Assembly: GCA_944373145.1 (NCBI GenBank)
Contig: CALWAL010000001.1
Span: forward strand, 128,105 to 192,104
Reading direction: 5' to 3'
DNA from: an uncultured Bacilli bacterium
Lineage (GTDB): Bacteria; Bacillota_I; Bacilli_A; RF39; UBA660
Length of the DNA: 64,000 bases
Below, in pieces: positions 6,821 through 13,904 of this stretch. Numbering within the stretch: the stretch's first letter is position 1; each line of letters opens with the position of its first letter. Below the pieces are notes generated by a model that saw only the letters and a program-made list of their open reading frames with translations, was not told the origin of the DNA and ran no database searches. Both the position numbers and the translations under genes were made by a program.

Positions 6821-8419
6821 AATAACACCTGATGTATATAGTAATACATAAACAATAAAGATTAAAAAGGCTAAGATTACAGCTCCAATAAGTAAGAACA
6901 TTTGCTTTTTCTTTGCTTCTGGGTTTTTATTAACTACTAAGGAAGCTTTTTTATCCTCTTCACTCATAACACCCATGTTTTGTAATAGTAAATTAGCTAC
7001 TTGCGTAAAGTTACCATCAATTGGTAATGATGTATTAGCACGTGTAACATTTTTACCAGCAATAATAAATGGTGTTTTTTGTGAAAAGTCTATTTGTTCG
7101 TATGTTTTAGATAAGAACAATTGTGTTTTAATACCATATAAAGATGTACAATATAGCGTATAATCATTTTCAATGCAACGAGTATACGCAACATTTAAAC
7201 ATTTATCCATTAAGGACATATTTGTTCTTAACTGATCAATTGTTTTTTGATCTACTTTTTCATTGAATAAATCACAATCAGCTATAATTAAATCATATGT
7301 TCCTTGATTTAAATAAGCCCCTAGATATTGCGCTAATAACTCAAATCTTCTCTTTTTATCAGCAATTGGATAAACATTAATATTAGGTTTAAATTCATTA
7401 CGAAATCCGTTTAAACATTTACTAATATATTCAATACGATCTTGATCGGCTAAGATAAGAACTCTTTTATCATCAGGTAATGATTTAAAGAAGTAATTAT
7501 CTGGTAAACTACTTTCAAAAGCATATGGAATATTAGGATTTCCCTCAATTTCAAATAGTGAATTAATCATAATATTGGTTGGAAATTTACCAACTGGAAA
7601 ATATTGTTCTGGGTGCTGTAATATGTCTAAGTACTCAGCACCTAAAGAATTTTCGTAGTTAAACATGAAAACGCTATCATATGATTTAATGATATTTTCG
7701 CGGGTAGTTAAGAATGCTCCCATATTATCATCATTTTCTTTACCTTCATATTTTTTATCAAGCGTTTCCTCATAATTTGTCCATACTTCACCGACACCAC
7801 TAACAATCATACGGTAATAACCAATAATTTCATCTTTTAGAGCATCGGTTAAGTATTTACGACCGGCAATAGATACAACGCGGCAATTAGGTACTAAGGT
7901 TGTTACATGATATTTTAATATTTTTAAATAATATGAGGATACTTTCATATCTTTAATACTATTATCACCTAAAAAAACATGTACGCATATCTCTTTAACA
8001 CCTTTTTGATGAGCAAACATACAATAATTTTTCAATTGCATAAATTGCGAATCCTCAGTTCGCTCACCTATACAAAATAAAACATGTACTTTTGACTCAT
8101 TTTGTAAAGCATAATTAATAGTTGCTGATACAACTGGACTATTAAAAAATGAATTGTCATCCATTTTAGCTTGAATAACATTAGCTTTTTTATGTGGTTT
8201 ACCAAATGAACTAAAAGCAGTATAACCAGCTTTAAAACTTGATAACTGACCTTTATTTAATCCAATCTCAGTTCCACTTGCAAAAACACTAACAAAAGGA
8301 TAATAGTTTGATATTTTATCTAAAGAAGGCATTAATGTAGCTTTATAAATATTAAAAGAACGTGGTACTTCTAACCCAAATCCATTCATAAGAAATAATA
8401 CTGATTTTTTTGTTTCCAT
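6818..8419 (-). CDS. Tail-anchored, catalytically degenerate homologue of cofactor-independent phosphoglycerate mutase
   Basis: A 533-residue protein. It aligns by eye with GpmI over most of its length (LFLMNGFG for ILCIMDGVG; SGTEIGLNKGQ for SGTLVGLPAGQ; IAGRKY for ISGRYY), but catalytic and metal-binding positions are gone. The first metal Asp is Asn, the nucleophile motif GQMGNSEVGH is GQLSSFKAGY, MDRDNNYDR is LTDALKDEI, and ADHGNSDY is TSLYGIKTQ. A single hydrophobic helix (about residues 505-528) closes the protein, so the domain should be cytoplasmic and tail-anchored. Phosphoglycerate mutase activity is not expected; a regulatory or scaffold role is inference. The true gpmI lies about 2 kb away on the same strand. 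Confidence 0.75.
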   Translation of the reverse strand: METKKSVLFLMNGFGLEVPRSFNIYKATLMPSLDKISNYYPFVSVFASGTEIGLNKGQLSSFKAGYTAFSSFGKPHKKANVIQAKMDDNSFFNSPVVSATINYALQNESKVHVLFCIGERTEDSQFMQLKNYCMFAHQKGVKEICVHVFLGDNSIKDMKVSSYYLKILKYHVTTLVPNCRVVSIAGRKYLTDALKDEIIGYYRMIVSGVGEVWTNYEETLDKKYEGKENDDNMGAFLTTRENIIKSYDSVFMFNYENSLGAEYLDILQHPEQYFPVGKFPTNIMINSLFEIEGNPNIPYAFESSLPDNYFFKSLPDDKRVLILADQDRIEYISKCLNGFRNEFKPNINVYPIADKKRRFELLAQYLGAYLNQGTYDLIIADCDLFNEKVDQKTIDQLRTNMSLMDKCLNVAYTRCIENDYTLYCTSLYGIKTQLFLSKTYEQIDFSQKTPFIIAGKNVTRANTSLPIDGNFTQVANLLLQNMGVMSEEDKKASLVVNKNPEAKKKQMFLLIGAVILAFLIFIVYVLLYTSGVI

Positions 8420-8493
8420 AATCCACCCCTATTCTTATACATAACTTATTATAACAAATTTTACCAAAAAAATATAATATTTATTGCTAAATA

Positions 8494-8961
8494 TTATAAA
8501 ATTGTCATTTCTTTACCATTTTTGATAATCATTTCCGTATTATTATAGATAAGTTTACCAAATTCATATAAACTGTATAATTTCTTTTTATTTTTTCTCT
8601 TTACATAAAATTTATCATTATATATATAAATATTCAAATCTTGATATGGTAATGCTAATATATCATCTATTTCATATAAAAATGTAACATCTTCTTTAAT
8701 AATCCGCATTTCTATTTGATGAAAAGAATCATAATAATCTATATATTCTTTTTCTAATTTTAAAACCATTCCTTCACGTTTATCTACATATACATGAATA
8801 TTATAAAACCCATTAATATCTATATCATATATCTCTTTTAATTTCAATAAAATATCTCTAAAGTATGATTCAATTTTATCGATGTCTTCAAAATCAATTT
8901 TCTTAATTTCTTCTTCTTTTAAAATTATTAAGATATCATCTTCTTGCATCTCTAATTTCAT
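8494..8961 (-). CDS. Hypothetical acidic protein between engB and the PGM-like gene
   Basis: A 155-residue protein starting at the ATG at 8961, preceded by GGTGAT. It has no signal peptide or membrane segment. Recurrent short helices and strands are suggested (IDKIESYFRDILLKLKEIYD; GFYNIHVYVDKREGMVLKLE; DLNIYIYNDKFYVKRKNKKK). I do not recognise the family. A terminator with an 11-bp stem separates it from engB, so it has its own promoter or is read through. Confidence 0.5.
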   Translation of the reverse strand: MKLEMQEDDILIILKEEEIKKIDFEDIDKIESYFRDILLKLKEIYDIDINGFYNIHVYVDKREGMVLKLEKEYIDYYDSFHQIEMRIIKEDVTFLYEIDDILALPYQDLNIYIYNDKFYVKRKNKKKLYSLYEFGKLIYNNTEMIIKNGKEMTIL

Positions 8962-8980
8962 TAAATCACCATTATATTTT

Positions 8981-9026
8981 ATGAAAAAAAAGATTGAGGG
9001 TCACTATTTTGTCCGCTCAATCTTTT
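8981..9026 (-). terminator. Terminator after engB
   Basis: Perfect 11-bp inverted repeat AAAAGATTGAG (8988-8998) / CTCAATCTTTT (9016-9026), with a T-run on the minus strand. The engB stop codon at 9004 lies in the loop. Confidence 0.8.
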
Positions 9027-9585
9027 GATATATTTCATTTTTACCTAATTTGGTAACATTGGAAAACATTGTAAAATCATCACCAACAACTAATTCAAAA
9101 TCATTTAAAATTGTATTACGCTGTTTTTGATGTAAAGTTAAACCAACTTTATCAGTTTTAGTTGCAACAATCGTTACTGGTATTTTATAATGCTTTAAAA
9201 AATTATACATCATGATATCATCATCAGTAGGACGGTGTCTAAAATCTACTAATAAAAAGACTTGCTTCAAATTTGGGCGATTTTGTAAATAATCTTCCAT
9301 CATTAAGCCAAATTTTTTTTGTTTCTTTTTACTAAGAGCCGCAAAACCATAACCTGGAGCATCTACTAAATAAAAATCATCATTAACTAAATAAAAATTA
9401 ATTGTTTGTGTCTTACCAGGGGTTGCTGAAGTTCTAGCATAATTTTTACGATTAATAAGCGTATTAATAAAACTACTCTTTCCGACATTTGATCTTCCAA
9501 CTAATAAATATTCTGGCTTATTGTCTGTTGGATATTGACTCCTTCTAACTGCGCTTATAACTAAATTAACGCTCGTAATTTTCAA
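9004..9585 (-). CDS. engB: Ribosome-biogenesis GTPase EngB (YsxC/YihA)
   Basis: A 193-residue TrmE-Era-EngA-EngB-type GTPase needed for assembly of the 50S subunit. G1 is GRSNVGKSS (residues about 30-38), G2 lies around TSATPGKTQT, G3 is DAPGYGFA, G4 is TKTD and G5 follows near SNVTK. Length is normal for the family. The start is a TTG (9585) placed 9 nt after GGAG; no better ATG is in frame upstream. It lies downstream of gpmI and a small membrane protein gene on the same strand. Confidence 0.92.
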   Translation of the reverse strand: MKITSVNLVISAVRRSQYPTDNKPEYLLVGRSNVGKSSFINTLINRKNYARTSATPGKTQTINFYLVNDDFYLVDAPGYGFAALSKKKQKKFGLMMEDYLQNRPNLKQVFLLVDFRHRPTDDDIMMYNFLKHYKIPVTIVATKTDKVGLTLHQKQRNTILNDFELVVGDDFTMFSNVTKLGKNEIYQKIERTK

Positions 9586-9636
9586 GATTGTTCACTCCTT
9601 TTTTCAAAGACTAGTAGACATTATAGCACCTTACTG

Positions 9637-10209
9637 TTATTTTGTCAAAAAAGCATGTGTTTTCCTTTGTTTTTGCTTGGGAGTTGAAATTTTTAATAAA
9701 ATTAAATACATATACATTATCAATAAAATAATATTTCCTACTACAATTAATGGAGCAATATTTCCGACTACTAGTAACATATTATTATTAACAATATTTG
9801 TTATATATAATGAGTAAATAAAATTAGTAAGAGTTAAAATATAAAAAATAATCATAAATATCTTAAAGGTTTTATCACGTCTTGTTTCGTGAACTGTGAT
9901 ATGGATTAATATTAATCCAATAATTACATTCCAATAATAAAAGAAAATATTTTGATAGAAATGTTTATTAAAGATTGAGGTAATTTGATTAAACATATCA
10001 AAACCACGATAATAAAAAATAGCAATAACACTTATTAATGTTGTCACTAAAGTTAAAGTAAAGGCTCTTTTGGATGGTATTGTTAAAATTATCATCATTC
10101 CTAAAATTAAACTAATTCCTAAAATGTAAAAGAAAAAAGGATAATTACTTAATAAATCACGATAAGCAGTTATCACTTCTTTCAAAGTACAATCAACATA
10201 AGTTATCAA
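9637..10209 (-). CDS. Polytopic membrane protein of unknown function
   Basis: A 190-residue protein with about five or six membrane helices (residues about 24-42, 49-66, 88-105, 113-131, 139-160, 160-178). The central segment FFYYWNVIIGLILIHIT followed by HETRRDKTFKIF is reminiscent of YwaF/TIGR02206-type integral membrane proteins; this is only a topology impression. The start is a TTG at 10209 that overlaps the gpmI stop codon, so translation is probably coupled to gpmI. The basic C-terminus KQKQRKTH should be cytoplasmic. Confidence 0.45.
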   Translation of the reverse strand: MITYVDCTLKEVITAYRDLLSNYPFFFYILGISLILGMMIILTIPSKRAFTLTLVTTLISVIAIFYYRGFDMFNQITSIFNKHFYQNIFFYYWNVIIGLILIHITVHETRRDKTFKIFMIIFYILTLTNFIYSLYITNIVNNNMLLVVGNIAPLIVVGNIILLIMYMYLILLKISTPKQKQRKTHAFLTK

Positions 10210-11699
10210 AATAAAACCTCGCCTGTCATTTCAACTGGTTTTTCAATGTCTAATAATTTTAAAATAGTTGGTGCTACATCGCCTAATTTACCATTTTTTA
10301 ATGTTAAACCTTCTTTTGTAATAATACAAGGTACTAAACTTGTTGAATGACTAGTAATAACATTGTCATTATCATCAAGCATATAATCACTGTTTCCATG
10401 GTCGGCGATAATCATCATCATACCACCTAAAGTCATAATTTTATCATATAACTTACCAAGACATTCATCAACTACCTCAACAGCTTTAATAGCCGCATCC
10501 ATTATTCCTGTATGCCCTACCATATCGCCATTAGCATAATTTAAAATAATAACATCATAATTGTCCATCACTTCCAATAATTTATCGGTTACTTCATAGG
10601 CGCTCATTTCAGGTTTTAAATCATAAGTTGCTACCTTAGGAGATGGAATTAAAATTTTATCTTCTTGCTTGTAATTTATTTCCTTACCGCCATCAAAGAA
10701 AAATGTAACATGTGCGTATTTTTCGGTTTCAGCAATCCGTAGTTGTGACAATCCATGTTCTTCTAAAACTTCGCCTAATATATGCTTTGGATCTGGATCA
10801 TCAAAAGCATGTGGCGCTTTAACAGATCCTACAACAGGCAACATAGTCAATGTTTTTAAATTATTAAAATGAACGATATCCATATCTTTAAAATCTGGAT
10901 TAGTCAAAGATGTAAATAATTCTCTTATGCGATCTTTACGAAAATTAAAAGTAATAAACGCATCATTTTCTTCAACAGATCCCTTTTCATCAAAGATTGT
11001 TGGAATTAAAAATTCATCGGTTATTTTATTATCATAACTTTTTTGAATAAAATTTTTAATTGATGTTTCTTTAGGTCCAATACCTCTTACAATAGCATCA
11101 TAACCTTTAGCTAAACGATCATAATTATTATCACGATCCATTGTATAATAGCGTCCACTAATCGTAGCAATACTTCCAAAACCTAGAAAGTGAAGTTTAT
11201 CCTCTATTATTTTAATATAAGTATAAGCACTTTGTGGGTCAACATCACGCCCATCAGTGCACAAATGAAGATAAACATTTGAAACGTTGTTATTATGGCA
11301 CATATCTAAAAGTGCTAATAAATGATTGATATGAGAGTGAACTCCACCATCGCTTAATAATCCCATAATATGTAATTTAGAATGATTTTTTTTAACATGA
11401 TTCATCACATCTAAAATTTTTTCATTTTGAAAAAAAGTTCCAGTGCTAATACTATTATTTATAAGTTCTAGAGGCTGATAAATAATACGTCCTGCACCTA
11501 TATTCATATGTCCTACTTCACTATTACCCATTTGGCCTGCTGGCAATCCTACTAAAGTTCCACTAGCTTCTAATTTAGCATAGCCATACTTTTCCTTTAA
11601 TTTATCTAAAGTTGGTGTGTGTGCTTGCTTTACGGCATTACCGTGCAAAGAATCTCTTTCACCTACACCATCCATTATACAAAGTATTAATGGTTTCAT
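10206..11699 (-). CDS. gpmI: 2,3-bisphosphoglycerate-independent phosphoglycerate mutase
   Basis: A 497-residue Mn-dependent glycolytic enzyme converting 3- to 2-phosphoglycerate in the cytoplasm. All key motifs are present: IMDGVGERD (metal Asp), GQMGNSEVGHM (nucleophilic Ser and a ligand), CTDGRDVDP, TMDRDNNYDR, NYANGDMVGHTG and ADHGNSDYM. The start chosen is the ATG at 11699, 6 nt after GGGTGAT; an in-frame ATG 11 codons upstream lacks a ribosome site. The gene ends in TGA. It follows a sensor kinase gene and may be co-transcribed with it. Confidence 0.95.
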   Translation of the reverse strand: MKPLILCIMDGVGERDSLHGNAVKQAHTPTLDKLKEKYGYAKLEASGTLVGLPAGQMGNSEVGHMNIGAGRIIYQPLELINNSISTGTFFQNEKILDVMNHVKKNHSKLHIMGLLSDGGVHSHINHLLALLDMCHNNNVSNVYLHLCTDGRDVDPQSAYTYIKIIEDKLHFLGFGSIATISGRYYTMDRDNNYDRLAKGYDAIVRGIGPKETSIKNFIQKSYDNKITDEFLIPTIFDEKGSVEENDAFITFNFRKDRIRELFTSLTNPDFKDMDIVHFNNLKTLTMLPVVGSVKAPHAFDDPDPKHILGEVLEEHGLSQLRIAETEKYAHVTFFFDGGKEINYKQEDKILIPSPKVATYDLKPEMSAYEVTDKLLEVMDNYDVIILNYANGDMVGHTGIMDAAIKAVEVVDECLGKLYDKIMTLGGMMMIIADHGNSDYMLDDNDNVITSHSTSLVPCIITKEGLTLKNGKLGDVAPTILKLLDIEKPVEMTGEVLF

Positions 11700-11721
11700 A
11701 TTATCACCCAATTTTATTATA

Positions 11722-12921
11722 TCATAATTCATTATAAGTAGGTAAAGTAATTTTTACAATCGTGCCCATTCCTTCCTCTGATGTATAATTTAAAGTACCT
11801 TGATGAGCGGTGATAATTTCTTTAGATAATGAAACTCCCAAACCTGTTCCGCATTTTTTTGTAGTATAAAATGGTTCATATATTTTATTTAAAATTTCTT
11901 TAGGAATTCCATCACCATCATCTTCAATCTTAATACATAAATTATTATCATCTTCACTAACTTTTAATAAAATATGATGTGGATTAGCCTCGACACTGTT
12001 TTTTAAAATATTAATTAAAACTTGACATAAACGATTATAATCACCATTGATAAATAATTCGTCATCAATGGTATCAATTTCAAAATTTACTTCATTACTT
12101 TCCATAAGTGAAGCTACATTATCTTTAACATCCTCAATTAGAATATTAAGATCCATTATATCTAAATTCATATTATTTTTATTTACTAATAAAAAATCTT
12201 GTAATAGAACTAATAATCTATCTATTTCACCCTTAATAATAGGAATATATTTTTTAGAATGATTTAAATTATTAGTATCATACATATCTAAATAAGCTTT
12301 TATAACAGCAATAGGATTTTTTATTTCATGAGTAATTTTAAATAAAGATAAACGTATTTGTTTTTCTTTTTGTAATTCTTGATATTTTAAATGAGTTTTT
12401 AAAGCTTCTATTCCTTTTTGATAAAAAAGATAAACAATATAACAACTTGTTATAAACATCATTAGGATAAAAAAGATTTCTAAAGATGATATATCATTCA
12501 TTATTCCCCAAATTGTAAATGAGCTTATATAGAAAAATGCACATAGAAAAAGAAAAGTTTTATCATTAAATCCTCGGTACATTTTAATAATAACTAAAAT
12601 CATTATTAAAGCATAAGAAATCCATAAAAAGCTATGGTGATATGCTAATAAATTGAGAAACATTAAAAATGATGAGGTAATATACATTTCTTTATAAATA
12701 AGAAAGAAGATAATAATACCTGTAAAAAAAGAAGTAAAATCACTTTGTAAAACTTCACCATAATGAGTTATTAAATAATAAGATAACATAAAAGTTAACG
12801 ATAAAAATAAATTTTTTTCTTTAGGTTGTATATTCTGATTTGTAATGATATAAACCATATATATTAATAGTGGTACTGATACTAAAACTAAATTAAGTAA
12901 GAAGATATCTATAAAATTCAT
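11722..12921 (-). CDS. Orphan membrane sensor histidine kinase, candidate input kinase of Spo0A
   Basis: A 399-residue protein. Roughly six membrane helices fill residues 1-165, with no large extracellular sensor domain. HisKA has the phospho-acceptor His198 in ITHEIKNPIAVIKAYLD, followed by the N box (LINILKNSVEANPHH) and the glycine boxes (IEDDGDGIPKE; GTGLGVSLSK). This architecture is like KinB-type sporulation kinases. No response regulator gene is adjacent, and the only one in the window is spo0A. The promoter carries two perfect Spo0A boxes (12954-12970), which links kinase and regulator. Start: ATG at 12921 after GGTGAT. Confidence 0.88.
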   Translation of the reverse strand: MNFIDIFLLNLVLVSVPLLIYMVYIITNQNIQPKEKNLFLSLTFMLSYYLITHYGEVLQSDFTSFFTGIIIFFLIYKEMYITSSFLMFLNLLAYHHSFLWISYALIMILVIIKMYRGFNDKTFLFLCAFFYISSFTIWGIMNDISSLEIFFILMMFITSCYIVYLFYQKGIEALKTHLKYQELQKEKQIRLSLFKITHEIKNPIAVIKAYLDMYDTNNLNHSKKYIPIIKGEIDRLLVLLQDFLLVNKNNMNLDIMDLNILIEDVKDNVASLMESNEVNFEIDTIDDELFINGDYNRLCQVLINILKNSVEANPHHILLKVSEDDNNLCIKIEDDGDGIPKEILNKIYEPFYTTKKCGTGLGVSLSKEIITAHQGTLNYTSEEGMGTIVKITLPTYNEL

Positions 12922-12936
12922 TTTATCACCACTGTT

Positions 12937-12970
12937 ATTATATAATTTATTTTTGTCGAACCATGTCGAA
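12937..12970 (-). promoter_or_regulatory. Promoter of the kinase gene with two phased Spo0A boxes
   Basis: Two exact copies of the 0A box TGTCGAA lie at 12954-12960 and 12964-12970 (plus-strand orientation), start-to-start distance 10 bp, about one helical turn. A TATAAT -10 element for the minus strand sits at 12937-12942, with no good -35 hexamer at the proper distance; the boxes occupy that place. The consensus TGTCGAA is established for Bacillus Spo0A. Direct activation by Spo0A~P is inference. Confidence 0.7.
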
Positions 12971-12975
12971 AAATG

Positions 12976-13002
12976 ACAAAAAAAAGCGATTATTATCGCT
13001 TT
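12976..13002 (-). terminator. Terminator after the EIIB-like gene
   Basis: AAAGCGAT (12983-12990) / ATCGCTTT (12995-13002), then eight T on the minus strand. The stop codon of the upstream gene overlaps the loop. It isolates the kinase promoter from upstream transcription. Confidence 0.8.
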
Positions 13003-13316
13003 AATTCATTAATATATTTTTTTATTTGTTTGGCATCTTCACCTAAAATAATCTTAAGTTGATTATCAATTTCGACAATGCCTTGAGCGCCAATTTTCTG
13101 AATTCCTTCTTTATTAGCTTTTCCAACGTCTTTTAAGTCAACAATAAATCTCGACTTATTAAATTCATAATTTTCAATATTGTCTTTTCCGCCTAATAAT
13201 TCGATTAATTTATTAGCATCTAATTTAAAATCCCTTCGTTTTGAGCGTATAATTGCAATAGCAATGATCGCCATTACAACTAGTATTATAATGTACTGCC
13301 ATATATGTGCTTCCAT
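12993..13316 (-). CDS. Membrane-anchored degenerate PTS EIIB domain (no phospho-cysteine)
   Basis: A 107-residue protein. One N-terminal membrane helix (residues about 6-23) is followed by a glucose-family EIIB domain: LIELLGGKDNIEN, then KIGAQGIVEIDNQLKIILG. In active EIIB the segment after NIxN reads ..ACxTRLRV; here it is YEFNKSRFIV, so the cysteine that carries phosphate from EIIA to sugar is Asn. It cannot act in phosphotransfer and no EIIC or EIIA gene is nearby. A sensory or binding role is inference. It directly precedes the kinase gene, separated by a terminator. Start: ATG at 13316 after AGGTGAT. Confidence 0.7.
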   Translation of the reverse strand: MEAHIWQYIIILVVMAIIAIAIIRSKRRDFKLDANKLIELLGGKDNIENYEFNKSRFIVDLKDVGKANKEGIQKIGAQGIVEIDNQLKIILGEDAKQIKKYINELKR

Positions 13317-13368
13317 TTAAATCACCTATTAGATATTATACTATATTTTGAAAAAAATGCAAATGACG

Positions 13369-13608
13369 TTATTTTCCTATTTTTTCTTTAAATAAATCAA
13401 ATAAATGCTCTTTTAATATTTGATCTTCTACTATTTCTAAAAGTAATTCACCATTATTCGTAATTTGTTTAGCAAATCTAACCTCTAAAGGTTTAAAATT
13501 ACTAACCAAATAAGCATAGTTATTGCCGTCTTCTTCTATGTTAGCAAAACAAACATATTCTTTGCCATCCTCTAAGACTGCAGTTTCTCCAAATTCTAAT
13601 TTTTCCAT
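13369..13608 (-). CDS. DUF1292-family small protein
   Basis: A 79-residue acidic cytoplasmic protein with the typical DUF1292 pattern: an N-terminal FGETAVLEDGKEYVCFANIE, then NNYAYLVSNFKP and a C-terminal helix ending LFDLFKEKIG. The family is widespread in Firmicutes and of unknown function. The ATG at 13608 follows AGGAGG. It is 11 bp downstream of a coiled-coil protein gene and probably shares its operon. Confidence 0.65.
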   Translation of the reverse strand: MEKLEFGETAVLEDGKEYVCFANIEEDGNNYAYLVSNFKPLEVRFAKQITNNGELLLEIVEDQILKEHLFDLFKEKIGK

Positions 13609-13619
13609 TTTTCCTCCTA

Positions 13620-13904
13620 TTATTTTATTTCTTCAATTAAAGTTGCCAATAATTCTTTGATTGAATTAATATAAACAAACATTGCTTCTACAAAGTCATC
13701 TTCGGTTGCACTATCTTTTTTTAAATCAAGTATTTCCCGATTAAATAAAATTTTAGGTTCTTTACCATGTTTTTCATTTATCGTATTCAATACAACTAAT
13801 AATTCTTCCATTTCTTTTTCAACTAATTCTTTTTTCTCTTTTAAAGGGAGTTTTTTATATCTTTCTACATATAGATTAAAATCTTTATCTTCGACGAATT
13901 CCAT
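13620..13904 (-). CDS. Hypothetical helical protein
   Basis: A 94-residue, strongly charged and almost entirely helical protein (LPLKEKKELVEKEMEELLVV). It has no signal or membrane segment. The ATG at 13904 is preceded by GGAGAG and overlaps the 3' end of the 684-residue membrane-protein gene by 20 nt, so translation is likely coupled. The family is not recognised; with its two neighbours it forms a three-gene unit transcribed away from rodA. Confidence 0.5.
   Translation of the reverse strand: MEFVEDKDFNLYVERYKKLPLKEKKELVEKEMEELLVVLNTINEKHGKEPKILFNREILDLKKDSATEDDFVEAMFVYINSIKELLATLIEEIK

Noticed and set aside
10206..10208. Possible use of TGA as tryptophan (mycoplasma code)
   Set aside because: TGA ends gpmI and other full-length genes at the expected place, and tryptophans are TGG.
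11700..11732. Longer GpmI start
   Set aside because: The ATG at 11699 has GGGTGAT at good spacing and begins at the conserved MKPLILCIMDG; the upstream ATG has none.
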